Source of the DNA: Tubulanus polymorphus
Lineage: Eukaryota > Nemertea > Palaeonemertea > Tubulaniformes > Tubulanidae
Assembly: GCF_964204645.1 (NCBI RefSeq)
Contig: NC_134030.1
Coordinates: 4,069,855 to 4,133,854 of the forward strand
DNA length: 64,000 nucleotides
Direction: 5' to 3'
Part shown: positions 1 to 11,370 of the stretch, in pieces
Layout of the letters: each line of letters begins with the position of its first letter
Position numbering within the stretch: position 1 is the stretch's first letter
The notes under the pieces: generated by a model
Seen by the model: the letters and a program-made list of their open reading frames with translations, nothing else
The model's database searches: none
What the model was told of the DNA's origin: nothing
Position numbers and translations under genes: made by a program

Positions 1-54
1 AGCTGCTAGGCGCTCAGGGGTCATCTATCAGGCCAGGTACCCAATTACTCCTGG

Positions 55-140
55 GTGCAAAGAGGCAATGAGGATAAGTGTCTTGCCGGGGACACAACGG
101 TAATATACGGGGTTCGAATCCATGACGATCTGGTTTCCCA
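55..140 (+). repeat. tRNA-like / SINE-type fragment with B-box-like motif
   Basis: The stretch contains a 'cttgccggggacacaacgg' segment followed by a GGGTTCGAATCC-like B box near 118. This layout (cttgcc..ggacacaacg then a ggttcgaatcc box) is common in dispersed repeats of marine invertebrates. No complete cloverleaf could be drawn, so it is read as repeat debris rather than a tRNA gene. Confidence 0.35.
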
Positions 141-833
141 GAACGCTTTCCGTATCCCATAAATTAAATGCCCTTCATTGTTACTTAAAAGCAGGAAAAT
201 CAGTAGAAACTTTGGAGCTCAATAGAGTGAAAACTGTAAGAGATAAAGCTGGTAATTGAAAAGTTTGTAGGGTATGACCCTTGGATAATTTTGGTGATGA
301 TTATTCTTACTGAAAGTGAAGTCCTATGCAAATGAGCTAATTCGCATAAATCATAATCAGTGACCTATTTATTTGAAAACCCCCTAAATTGCAGGTATCA
401 AAATGAACAAATCGGGTATCTAGCCTCAGCTAACAGCTGACAATGGAATATTCTATGTCTACGGTTAGAAATATATATTTTATGGGTAATTATAATTAGT
501 AAATGAGCTAATAATTAAATCATGTGACCTCCGGATAAGTACCCACTACTTTCAAATGCAAAAAAACTCAAATATTTCGAATAGCAACACCACAAAAACG
601 CAGCATAAAAACTTACTAATGGGTGCTGCCATTTAATCAAGCCATTTAGCGGCAGGTTTCTCCGCTGAATTCTATGCGACTAAACTGCTATAAGAAATGT
701 CGACGAAAGTCGACAGGGCACTGAAAAAGTTATAGAAGGAATTTGGGGATTCACTACATGGTCAGATTGTATAAAATACAAAGAAATTGATTATTTTGAC
801 CGCTATTAGGCTCAATAAAACTTTTGATCATAT

Positions 834-1250
834 TACCTAATGAGATGAAAAACGCCGAGATATCGCACGTGCCCCCTCATCCGAGAAACAACCGTTTGCC
901 GCAGCCACAACAAAATGTACGCGATCCGCAGCACAATTAATTGCGCGACCCGTGAAATCATATACTGCATCGAATGCACCAAGTGCAACCTGCTGTACGT
1001 CGGCCTAACTGGAATGTCTTTACAAGAACGCGTCACACATCACGTCTCCAAATCAGAACGTATAATTCGACTCCAGTCGCGGACCACTTCAACCAGGTCG
1101 ACCACACCTACCGACACTTTCTGGTGTATGGTCTCCAACACCTACCAGGCTCGACGAGACCGATCCGCGAAGCAGCCAAACGAGACTGGATATTGGTCTT
1201 GATTCGTTTCAATATCAAATCGACACTAATTTTAGATACCAGTAACTAGC
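834..1250 (+). mobile_element. Penelope-like retroelement remnant, GIY-YIG endonuclease end
   Basis: From about 849 the frame reads TCPLI..INCATREIIYCIECTKC and then LYVGLTG, the conserved pattern that leads into the C-terminal GIY-YIG endonuclease of Penelope-like elements (a CxxC pair, then the YVG..G core). The second half of the domain, with the typical PVADHFN and REAAKRDWI motifs, continues in a different frame (positions 1080-1200), so a frameshift lies near 1060-1075. No reverse transcriptase can be read in 1-830. The copy is therefore a 5'-truncated, frameshifted relic. Family assignment rests on the motifs. The alternative, a stand-alone GIY-YIG gene, is unlikely given the frameshift. 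Confidence 0.8.
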
Positions 1251-1626
1251 ATAGTACCCGTCCACGGATGGATTGTCATAAATGTATTGGATATAGTTAT
1301 AAAATGTACGCTGAAAGATTCCATTATCTGCCTCATTTATGATCTACTATACCGTTGTCTAACAATACGGTTATTACAGATAATGAGAGTGGTAAAATTG
1401 TTTTTACAACAGCGTTAGAGGGTGGCAACCATCTCTTGCAACCAGCGACATGACAAATATGGTTGTTTCCGAACGTTCAACTGGCCCTTCGTTCGTTCTT
1501 CCATCACATCACTTTCCGTTACCTATCAATGAATATCGCCTGCTGCATTATTTTATAGGTTACTTAGATATGAAAATTTTATGCGTAATATTCGTGATCC
1601 TTAATGTTTTGTTTTTTTCATTCCAG

Positions 1627-2378
1627 ATTTGGATGTTTTAACAGCAATACAGAAAAACAAGTCTGAAGCAGCCCGCGAAGCTCGTAACATCTTTGGAGCT
1701 TTCGTTAACAGGTGCGTTGACTCCCTTCGCGAGCCTGAGGAGCAAGCTCCTCCATTAGTTATTGTGCCACCTTTTGAGCTTGCTCTTCCGCAGGAGGCGG
1801 ACCCTGCCCCTGTACATCTGGAGCAGGAGGACGCCCCTGCCGTGGGGACCCCGACAGAGGCCCCACCGCTTCTGAAGCCCGCACTGCGTCGGTCGCCCCG
1901 TAGAAATATAAATCCAGATATCAATTATGCAATAGGTTCGGGGCGTCCCAAAACAAAAAAGGGCAAACGTGCGGCTCGTCCTCCTCCACCGAGACAACCA
2001 AATTTTGAGGAGGAGAGCAGTGATGAGGAGGAATTCGCCACTCCTGGAGCGACATCACCACCAGGGCCCGCAACTCCACCACCACCACCACCACCATCAA
2101 CTGGACCAGCATCAACGATACCACGAATTAGACGAAACAAAAGAAGAATAGAAGAAGAAAATGAAAATAATGAAACACCTAATATTACACCCGCCCAGGC
2201 GTCAACATCGGGCGCTCCAGTGGGGGCACCACCCTCCCCCGCTGTTGAGCTTATCGCGCGCGGCCCTGGTTGGTCTAAAAACATTGATTACCACGATCCC
2301 ATCAAAATGCTCCGCGATGTTGAAGGGGCCTTTAAAGGAAAATTTCAAATGGTTAAACGTCGGCGAACATCAAAGTAA
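1627..2378 (+). CDS. Proline-rich, low-complexity hypothetical protein (terminal exon-like ORF)
   Basis: An open frame of about 250 codons begins right after a strong splice acceptor (pyrimidine tract then 'ttccag' ending at 1626) and ends at a TAA at 2376-2378. There is no ATG at its start, so it is read as the last exon of a split gene whose upstream exons are not identified. The protein has a helical start (AREARNIFGAF), an acidic/proline-rich middle with an EEESSDEEE block and a run of prolines, basic patches (PRIRRNKRR, KTKKGKR) resembling nuclear localisation signals, and ends in MVKRRRTSK. The ORF is visibly richer in G+C than its AT-rich surroundings. No family was recognised. It could also be a retroelement-derived ORF, because RRSPRRNINPDINY loosely resembles tails of LTR polyproteins. 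Confidence 0.4.
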
Positions 2379-2795
2379 ATCAGCCCCTTCACTCGCCATC
2401 ACCCGGGCAACAACATCAGCCCACGCACGTCTGCAGATCGGCACTTCTTGAAACTCAGTTTTCCCTTCCTCCTTCGTCGATCTGCAGGTCACGCAGTGTT
2501 AAATATCTGTCAACACTCCTTGAACCAGTGGGCGTGCAGTCCTTCCTTACTTTTATTTTGAAAAATATAAAAATAAAAAACCAGACCTTTATTTAATCAT
2601 TGTTTTTATGGAGTTTTTACGGTTTCTCCAAAAAAATTTAAAATGATACAAATATAAAAAAATTCATTATCATTTCATCAATTTATTTATTTTTTGGATT
2701 AAAAGAAATTTTTTTCCATCATCTCCCATTCTCATTCATATACATTTTAAATCATTCATTAATTTATTTTTTGACTGTACGTCCCACTGTGTTCC
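2379..2795. other. AT-rich spacer, no gene seen
   Basis: It holds a short inverted repeat (ctgcagatcg at 2431-2440 against cgatctgcag at 2478-2487) and AT-rich homopolymer stretches with AATAAA-like strings near 2570 that could serve as the 3' end of the preceding ORF. Nothing else was recognised. Confidence 0.4.
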
Positions 2796-2799
2796 ATAC

Positions 2800-3175
2800 C
2801 ATTTTTGCAACACCTTATTCATTAAGGTCCATTTTGCTTCTCACGATGCTGAAGCATTTACCATTTTTGCATTTCCTCTTGCAAAACCTTATTAACTATG
2901 GTTCATTTTGCTTCTCACGATGCTGAAGCATTTACCATCCTCGCATTACCTCTTACAACACCTTATTAACTAAGGTTCATTGTGCTTCTCATGATGCTGA
3001 AGCATTTACCATCCTTGCATTACCTCTTACAACACCTTATTAACTAAGGTTCATTTTGCTTCTCATGATGCTGAAGCATTTACCATCCTTGCATTACCTC
3101 TTACAACACCTTATTAACTAAGGTTCATTGTGCTTCTCATGATGCTGAAGCATTTACCATTTTTGCATGGTCTTT
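2800..3175. repeat. Tandem array, about 74-base unit, five copies
   Basis: Each unit contains 'accttattaactaaggttc', then 'gcttctcatgatgctgaagc' and 'atttaccatccttgcatta'. Copies 3 to 5 are nearly identical and copies 1 and 2 are more diverged, as expected from growth of the array at one side. Confidence 0.9.
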
Positions 3176-3284
3176 CTTATGAGTCATCTATTCTAACGCT
3201 ATGGTCGGCCGTTGCAAAATCTCTTTCGGGATAAGCAGGGAATCAATTCCTATAATAACTCCTATGGAGTTTGAAAAAGGTGGA

Positions 3285-3450
3285 TTTTTCAAATCAAAAG
3301 GAACAGCATTCACATGTGATTCCTTATCGAACTAGGAAGGTGGAGAAGGAATAGCTATGTTTCACACATAATGCGTTTCCTTATGAAGCTGAAAATAACG
3401 TGGAGAAGGAACAGCTATGTTTCACATAATGCGATTCCTTAGGAAACTAC
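3285..3450. repeat. Short tandem repeat, about 60-base unit, three diverged copies
   Basis: The motif 'ggagaaggaa.agctatgttt' followed by 'cacataatgcg.ttcctta' recurs at about 60-base spacing. The first copy (from about 3296) is partial. Confidence 0.75.
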
Positions 3451-4059
3451 ATTGAAACAGATTGTTCAATGTTCCATGTTGCCCCTCCCCACAAATACTA
3501 TGACGTTTATACGTCAATTGTAAAACGATTATATCGTTATTAACATACTTGTTTTTCTAATTACAGAATTAAAGATTAATTTAATATGACATGAAAACTT
3601 GAATGATTGAAATGTTAATATCTAATGCTCAACAACGCATGAAAATCCTTCACATGTGAGCGGAAGGATTGAAAATGTTTACTCAGGAAGGAAAAGGAAT
3701 ATATATTTATATACGTGAGATTGCCTGGATTAAAAATTGCACAAGAAAGGAAACCACAGCAAAGACTATGGTAATCAATTTCATCACATTTCTAAGGTGC
3801 GAAAGTTCGCTGGATCAGTGATCAATCAATGAATTTATGAGTTCTTAATTGAACATGGAAAATCTGCAAAAATGCAATGATAAAGAATCTTGGATAAAAA
3901 AAGAATAAAATAAAGATCTTGGATTAGAGATTTAGTCGTAATCACTTCAGTGATCAGGTTTTATTGATTGATATTGATCTCTACTTATTCTAACGATCAC
4001 CAGGATGATGATTTGAGTTTAAGATTCTTGTTAGATTAATCTGCATCTCTTGTTGAAAT
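3451..4059. other. Unannotated AT-rich stretch
   Basis: No ORF, RNA gene or repeat family was recognised in this interval. Confidence 0.4.
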
Positions 4060-4245
4060 CAATAAGGCATATGAGAGAGGAGGTCTGAGATATGAGAGAG
4101 GCAGTTGGGGAGGTATGAGAGTGGAGGTTCAGGAGAGTGGAGGTTCAGGAGAGAGGAGGTTCAGGGAATATGAAAGTTTATGGAGATATAGTAGAGAGTG
4201 TATGGAAGTATGATAGAGGAGTTTAAGGAGATATCATAGAGGAGA
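4060..4245. repeat. Purine-rich (GA/GGAGGTT) minisatellite
   Basis: Irregular repeats of 'gagaggaggttcagg' and 'atgagag.ggag' make the top strand almost all purines plus T over nearly 200 bases. Confidence 0.7.
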
Positions 4246-5215
4246 TTGTCTTAAAGGAAAATTGTTAAGTTCATAACAATCGAGCAACTCGGTAATAGAC
4301 ACCGCTCTGATAAAGTAACGTCTTCTGGTCCTCGATTGCGGTCTGAATTGCAAGAATTGTGTTAAGCAATTTAAATATGGTTGATAGAGCGTGGAATTGT
4401 TTCCATGTAGGCATGCAATGCACAAAACACACATCAGATTAAGGCTGTTGAGAGGGAATTATCAATAGATTTAAGAAATCGACGATGAATTTGGTTTCAA
4501 GAGGTTGATCATTCATATGGCAGTTAATCAGATCAGGTTCTCAGGCACTTCCTTGGTCCCCAAAAACTGCATAAGTTGTATCAAAGTATGTGATATAACC
4601 TACTAATTTATTACATGAAAAGAGGCTACTTGTAGTTTCTCAGCCACTTCACAATTATTGTTGCAAAGAGGTCCCAAAATCCGACCAGCACCACCAATAG
4701 ATTTCTACAGAACAGTTAGTGTTGTAATTTTTGTGGTTCCAGTTTTTTTTTCACTGTCCGAGATAATAGAAAATTCCTAAATTTTGAGTCCTTCAGTGCT
4801 GAAATTCCATTTTATCACAAATTTTAAGTTTCCTAATCTTAACTTTGCAAAAATTTGAACTTTTCCTATTCTATTTCTTGTCAAAGATTTCATTCCAGTT
4901 CTCAAAATTATTTGCAGTTTTTTAATGTCTGCGAAATATCGTCAGTTATTTTCCTGGTTTCATATTTATTATTGCCCAAAATCATATCTCATATGAATTA
5001 TTATTACTATTATTGGATTTTTTTCGCTGATTGATTATAGATCTTTTGGGGTTTGGTTTGATATTATGATTGATCAAGGTGATCCATCTAAAACTGTTTC
5101 ATAAATTTTGAAATATTCATATTTGAAAACAATTTCGTTGATACTTCTAAACTAGTAATTCTACAAAAATTCTAAAAACAATTTTACACGTATCTTACGA
5201 CTATTCTAGAAATGA
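4246..5215. other. Unannotated stretch
   Basis: No gene was recognised. Short open frames here are unsupported by splice sites or known motifs. Confidence 0.4.
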
Positions 5216-5219
5216 GAAT

Positions 5220-5470
5220 TATATCAATTTTAATGTAACTATTTTATCTGAATTTTTAATCTATTAAAGTAACTATTTTATATCTGAATTTTGAAATACC
5301 TATGATATCTAAAAACTATTTATCTGAATTTTAATCTATTAAGGTAACTATTTTATATCTGAATTTTAAAATACCTATGATATCGAAAAACTATTTTATC
5401 TGAATATTATACTATTTAATTTGTGTGTATTTTATCTCAAAGTATCTTTAAACTATTTTATTTGTATGTA
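5220..5470. repeat. AT-rich tandem repeat, about 76-base unit
   Basis: The segment 'ctgaattttaatctattaa' then 'gtaactattttatatctg' and 'aaatacctatgatatc' occurs twice 76 bases apart (for example 'tatgatatc' at 5301 and 5377), with degenerate 'aactatttta.tttgtatgta' copies continuing to about 5520. Confidence 0.7.
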
Positions 5471-5520
5471 TATAAAAAAAGTATTTCATTTGTATATATT
5501 TTAAAACTATTTAATTTGTA

Positions 5521-6825
5521 CATATTCTTTTAGAACAATGTTTTTTTTGTATTATAATACTAGCTAAAAGTTCAATGTGATGAAATATTTTATATTTGAC
5601 TATCACTATGTATATTCTAACCTCAGTGATTTCATGAATGGAATAACTGAAGGTCCAGGTTTTATCACCGAATACTCTTTGACACAATTACGTGGTCCAC
5701 AACACATATATAAATAGTGGTTATATAAAAGGCCCGTGTTGTATATAATGCACGCATAAAGAGCTTTTACTCATAGTTGATATAGGCTCAGTAAACATGA
5801 CATGTGTTCGAGAACTTTTTCTCGTACTTATTTTACCTTTTTTCTTGAGAATTTTTTTTTTCAATTTTCTATTTTACAACGGAAGATCTACTCATTTTTC
5901 GTAGATGTTTCACTATCATGGAATGCGATAAATAATAAGAAACAGTCCAAGTGTATTTTTGATAGGATATTTTCAGCTTCCCGACGTATGAAATTGACAT
6001 AGGTTATTCAAGCCTAGGTTCAGAAAATCACTACTAGGTGGCATGTCAGATTATTACCGTAGTTCAATTACATCAAATGAATATGATAACATAACCACTT
6101 GTAGTACGAACAGTAACAACAAACTTAATTTTCCTGCACAAGATACAGAAAGTCCAATACTATTTCTGAATTAGAATTTCCTCTAGCCTAAATGCTAGCG
6201 GTCATGTTATTATTTTTATCCAACGTCGTCACGGCTTTTTCAAAACTCGTCTTTGAACGTAATGATAATCTATAGTATTTTTGGAAATGATATAGATCAA
6301 CACAAATTTGATGTCATCATAACAAAATATGTCGCTGAAAACATCATATGAAAAATACACTCCGATTGTTTTTTTTTATTTATTTCGTTCCATACAAAAC
6401 CGTACTCAGCTCCACAGTTTGATTCGGATACAAGACTTACAAGAATTTAGATACATGAAATTACATAACTGTTGAACTGGGTTTTGTTAAGTTGTGAGCA
6501 TGACGTTTATAATTCACTAGTGTGTTTGTTTCAAGTTAGCCTTATTTTAAATTAGTTAGATTTGGTTTAGTTATTTGTATCAATTTTTGCTGTTTTGAAT
6601 TTAATTCGTTCCAGTTGATTTAAATCTAGTTTAGTTTAAGTTTTAGTTAGTTTAGGTCAAGTTGATTTACTAAATGCAGTTAACTTAAAACCTCTGATAA
6701 ACTGAGGGTCTATTTATCTTATGATAAGTTACACTCAGGTACATTAATCAATAATCCCGTTTAAGATCTCATTATTTTATGCAGTTTAGAGATTTTCACT
6801 GAATAGAATAGTAACAATAGAATGT
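5521..6825. other. Unannotated AT-rich stretch
   Basis: It contains a loose run of 'tttagtt/ttaagtt' words (about 6530-6690), probably decayed minisatellite. No gene was recognised. Confidence 0.4.
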
Positions 6826-6829
6826 GATG

Positions 6830-7372
6830 GGAACTGAGGGTAAATTCATCATTGTTGAAATTACTCTCAGGATCATCATTAAAACAATGAATGATCTGAG
6901 GGTAAATTCATCATTGTTGAAATTACTCTCAGGATCATCATTAAAACATGAATGAATTGAGGGTAAATTCATCATTGTTGAAATTACCCTCAGGATCATC
7001 ATTAAAACAATGAATGAACTGAGGGTAAATTCATTATTGTTGAAATTACCCTCAGGATCATCATTAAAACAATGAATGAACTGAGGGTGAATTCATCATT
7101 GTTGAAATTACTCTCAGGATCATCATAAAAACAATGAATGAACTGAGGGTAAATTTATCATGGTTGAAATTACTCTCAGGATCATCATAAAAACAATGAA
7201 TGAACTGAGGGTAAATTCATCATTGTTGAAATTACTCTCAGGATCATCATAAAAACAATGAATGAACTGAGGGTAAATTCATCATTGTTGAAATTACTCT
7301 CAGGATCATCATTAAAACATGAATGAACTGAGGGTAAATTCATCATTGTTGAAATTGCTCTCAGTTCATTGA
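6830..7372. repeat. Tandem array, about 62-base unit, nine copies
   Basis: The unit is 'aactgagggtaaattcatca', 'ttgttgaaattactctcagg', 'atcatcattaaaacaatgaa', tg. Within each unit 'tgagggtaa' and 'ttac(c/t)ctca' are near-perfect reverse complements, so every copy can fold into a hairpin of about 36 bases. Confidence 0.93.
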
Positions 7373-7869
7373 AAATATTTTAGCGTTAACACCAGTTTTA
7401 ATTACCCCTCCCCCTGTTTTCTTGTTAATTGATAGTTACATCACAAGTTATAGAATAGATGATTGGGTTTTTTTGGGACCTAAGTGTGTTCACTTTTTAT
7501 CTGTAATTTGTCTGTTTTGGAAGCGCTTCAATGGATTGTCTTGAGATTTTGGTTTATGCACATATCTACCCTAGACACGCATCTGCAGCCCAAAACTGAC
7601 AGAGAATCAAGATAGCTGACTGGTAGCCATCATGGGAATTGAATTATATACAATTTTTTCATCAGTTTTGGTACCTACGCATTTTACTGCAATCAATTGC
7701 AAATTTCTAGCATTGGTTTTTGTTGTGTTTACCAAGGGCATTGAATATTGAAATTGTCAGATTCTCAAGCATTGCACATGGTGTGGGCATGGTGTCCCTG
7801 CACCCTTTGTTTTTTTTATTTTCTCACTGCTTTCAAGGTTCTCGTACACATTTCATGCAGCTTTTTCAT
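7373..7869. other. Unannotated stretch between arrays
   Basis: No gene was recognised. Open frames entering this region continue into the inverted repeat and have no homology signal. Confidence 0.4.
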
Positions 7870-8240
7870 TCAATATCGATGTCCTCACTTGCCAGGTTTT
7901 AATTGTCATCTGCCGAAGCTCATGCCAACACGATCCTTGGCCGCAAACTCTTCATTGGTCTATTACATTGCTCAAGATTTCCTGGTTAGACAGGTTACCA
8001 CTGAGCGGCCACCAGTCTATGTATTAAGTGAATCGGATGCGTTGTTTTTCGCCGGTAGTTTCGCTACGCATCCGATTGACTGGATATAAAGACTGGTGGC
8101 CACTTAGCAGCAACCTGTCGACCCGAGAGATCTTGGACAACATAATGGACCAATGAAGGGTTTTGCGTGCAGGGTTTGTGTTAGCGTGAGTGCCGGTGGG
8201 CGGCAATAAAACCCTGGTGATTGAGGATGTATCGATGTAC
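7870..8240. repeat. Long imperfect inverted repeat (foldback element)
   Basis: The left arm (about 7870-8045) matches the reverse complement of the right arm (about 8065-8240). Matched blocks include 'cttcattggtc' with 'ggaccaatgaag', 'ggccaccagtct' with 'agactggtggcc', and 'aatcggatgcg' with 'cgcatccgatt'. The loop is about 20 bases ('ttgtttttcgccggtagt'). It could be a foldback transposon or a hairpin RNA source. No transposase is visible. Confidence 0.8.
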
Positions 8241-9140
8241 ATATCAACACATAAATAGGCAAACATTATAGGCGGCATTATTATTGGGAGGTTCACCTGG
8301 CCTTATATACTGCGCGGTAAAAAAACCACTCTTTCTGTGGTTGTGTAGTACCAGTAATTGATGATCATCGAGTGAGTGATTGGCCTGGCCCAGTTATTCC
8401 AATTGGAAATCACTTTGGTTTTGATTATGATTGGTATAAGATATTTCATCAAATCGATTGACACATTTTATCCGTACTAACACTACTTGTACATATTGTA
8501 AAGTTGTAAATAGCTTTTTATTTATATTTCTTTTATTTTATCATTTTATATTCTTTTCTTTTATTTTATATTATATTTCTTTTTAGATTTTTAATTGATT
8601 TCGATTTTCTAATTGTAAATATTTTTTAGATATCCTTTTAACTTTGGATTTTTAATGATTATTTAAACTTTTTAAAAGTAATTTTAAAACTTTTTAATTT
8701 TCTTAACATCATAATATCTATACATCGAATAGGACTATTTTAGTGCAAATTTTGATATAGATTTAATTGATGATTAATATTTTTAATTTTATTGAATAAT
8801 TTTAGTATTCAAAACAACAGAATGAATGCATTCCATCTTAGTTTGATACTGATATTTCTTTTCACTGGTTTTTCATTGACTCATGTCGAATCTATTGTTT
8901 TAGCCACATTTGTACCTATAAGTTTGGATTAGCCCTGCCTCCTTGACATTGCTGATGGTTGATTTCAGATTTTCAGCGTCTGATAACATTTGGTATTAAT
9001 TCAATGCTACGTTCTTTTTTGTTGGTTTTATTTCATATGAACATTTTTAAAGATGACCTTTGTCGAATACTTAGTAGTGCAGAGGTTAAAATAATTATAG
9101 AATTTTATAGAATTGTCTAAAATACTGTACCTAGTAACAT
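8241..9140. other. AT-rich spacer with degenerate repeat words
   Basis: The words 'ttgtacatattgtaaagttg' and 'taaatagctttttatttat' near 8490 are an outlying copy of the array unit found at 9645-9920. No gene was seen. Confidence 0.5.
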
Positions 9141-9359
9141 ATGAGTAGTGTTGCTAGTGTACCTCTATTTACAAGTTGTCCTGTGGTACGATGTAAAACT
9201 GCCTCTTTTAAACAATACGTTTTAGCAATACATTTTATCAGTGATTTTTATTTGTTTGTCCTGTGGTATGACGTTAAACTGCCTCTTTTTAACAGTTTTT
9301 ATCATTTTTTATCGTTTTTACCCATATGTTTTATTGTTTTTACCCATATGTTTTATCAT

Positions 9360-9655
9360 TTTTATCACCCCTTCTTTTTCTACCTGTCTCTATTCTATCC
9401 CTTTCTGTCTCTATCCTATCCCTCTCTGTCTCTATCCTTTCCCTCTCTGTCTCTATCCTTTCCCTCTCTCTATCCTTTCCCTCTTCTATCTAACCGACTA
9501 ACTCTCTCTTCTTCTCTCTCTAACCCACTAACTCTCTCCTCTCCTTTCTTCCTCTCACCACTCTCCTTCCTACTCCCCCTCTCTCTCTTCTCTCTCCCTC
9601 CTCACTCTCCTTTATCTCTCTTTCTTTTCTCTCTCTCCCTCTCTCTCTTGTAAAT
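9360..9655. repeat. Polypyrimidine (CT-rich) tract
   Basis: Nearly uninterrupted C/T sequence with 'tctctatcctttccctc' repeats. A 170-codon open frame crossing it is a by-product of low complexity. Confidence 0.9.
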
Positions 9656-9920
9656 ATTGTAAATTTGTAAATAGTAGTATTTATTTCTCTTTTTGTATCT
9701 TTCTTGTAAATATTGTACATTTGTAAATAGTGGTTTTTATTTCTCCTTTTTTAACTTTCTTGTAAATATTGTACATTTGTAAATAGTAGTTTTTTTTTCT
9801 CTCTCTCTTTTTTAACTTTCTTGTAAATGTTGTAAATTTGTAAATATTAGTTTTTATTTCTTTTTTTTAACTTTCTTGTAAATTTGTAAATAGTAGTTTT
9901 TATTTCTCTTTCTTTTCTAA
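9645..9920. repeat. Tandem array, about 56-base unit, five copies
   Basis: The unit is 'cttgtaaatattgta(a/c)at' plus 'ttgtaaatagtagtttttat', with starts at about 9647, 9703, 9759, 9820 and 9875. Confidence 0.85.
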
Positions 9921-10324
9921 ACTGTCTCTTTTAAACAATACGTTTTATCAATAGATTTTATCAGCGATTTTTATCTGTTTTGTCCTGTGGTATGACGTTA
10001 AACTGCCTCTTTTAAACATACGTTTTATCAATACATTTTATCAGTAATTTTTAAATACATTCGTAGCATTGATACCATTGCAATACATTAGTCCCTCCTC
10101 CTTTTGATTAAGTACACCCAATCATTTACTAACAAGTGATGGTTAAATACACTTGCAAACTAGCAGATCAGAGATCTCAGGACGCAACATCACTTCAATC
10201 CTTATTTCTTGACATATACCTGGTAATATAAAATGCTCTTTTTAGCTTGTGACAAAATGTCTTTGATATAAGAAGCTACTATTTGCTTAACTAGAATCTT
10301 CTTTCAAATATTATAATATCACTG

Positions 10325-11370
10325 GTTTGCAATATACTTAACCCTCATTGGTCGCAGCTGTTACAATCATCTCAACAACGATTGAGCATACTTTCTCCTC
10401 ATTAGTTTGAGGTATAATTCCCCCTCACTGGTTGCAGTTCACTTCATTTGTTGCAGCTATGAACAATCATCTCAATGATTGAGCATACTTTCTCCTCATT
10501 AGTTTGAGGTATAATTCCCCCTCACTGGTTGCAGTTCACCTCATTTGTTGCAGCTATGAACAATCATCTCAATGATTGAGCATACTTTCTCCGCATTAGT
10601 TTGAGGTATAATTCCCCCTCACTGGTTGCAGTTCACTTTAGTTGTTGCAGCTATGAACAATCATCTCAATGATTGAGCATACTTTCCCCTTATTAGTTTG
10701 AAGTATAATTCCCCCTCACTGGTTGCAATTCACTTTAGTTGTTGCAGCTATGAACAATCATCTCAATGATTGAGCATACTTTCCCCTTATTAGTTTGAAG
10801 TATAATTCCCCCTCACTGGTTGCAGTTCACTTCATTTGTTGCAGCTATGAACAATCATGTCAATGATTGAGCATACTTTCTCCTCACTGGTTTGAAGTAT
10901 AATTCCCCCTCACTGGTTGCAGTTCACCTCATTTGTTGCAGCTATGAACAATCATCTCAATGATTGAGCATACTTTCTCCTCATTAGTTTGAGGTATAAT
11001 TCCCCCTCACTGGTTGCAGTTCACCTCATTTGTTGCAGCTATGAACAATCATCTCAATGATTGAGCATACTTTCTCCTCATTAGTTTGAGGTATAATTCC
11101 CCCTCACTGGTTGCAGTTCACTTTATTTGTTGCAGCTATGAACAATCATCTCAATGATTGAGCATACTTTCTCCTCACCGGTTTGCAGTATAATTCCCCC
11201 TCACTGGTTGCAGGTCACTTTATTTGTTGCAGCTATGAACAATCATCTCAATGATTGAGCATACTTTCTCCTTATTAGTTCGCAATATTATTCCCCCTCA
11301 CTGGTTGCAGTTCACTTTATTGGTTGCAGCTATGAACAATCATCTCGGCATACTTTCCCCTCGCTGGTTC
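10325..11370. repeat. Tandem array, 97-base unit, about eleven copies
   Basis: The unit contains 'cctcattagtttgaggtata', 'attccccctcactggttgca', 'gttcacttcatttgttgcag', 'ctatgaacaatcatctcaat' and 'gattgagcatactttct'. Successive 'gattgagcat' sites lie exactly 97 bases apart in the middle copies. Each unit holds a donor-like 'gag|gtataat' and two acceptor-like 'ttgcag' strings; their significance is uncertain. Confidence 0.95.

Larger units (their letters stand above)
9180..10060. repeat. Dispersed short repeat 'ggta(c/t)gacgttaaactgcc'
   Basis: The block 'tgtcctgtggta(c/t)gatgt' then 'aaactgcctcttttaaacaa' and 'tacgttttatcaatacattt' recurs at about 9178, 9260 and 9975, with a partial copy near 9920. 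It flanks the CT-rich tract and the 56-base array, which suggests the internal repeats expanded inside a duplicated unit. Confidence 0.65.

Noticed and set aside
9141-9653. 170-codon plus-strand open frame
   Set aside because: It is made by the CT-rich tract and has only low-complexity Ser/Leu/Phe/Pro sequence.
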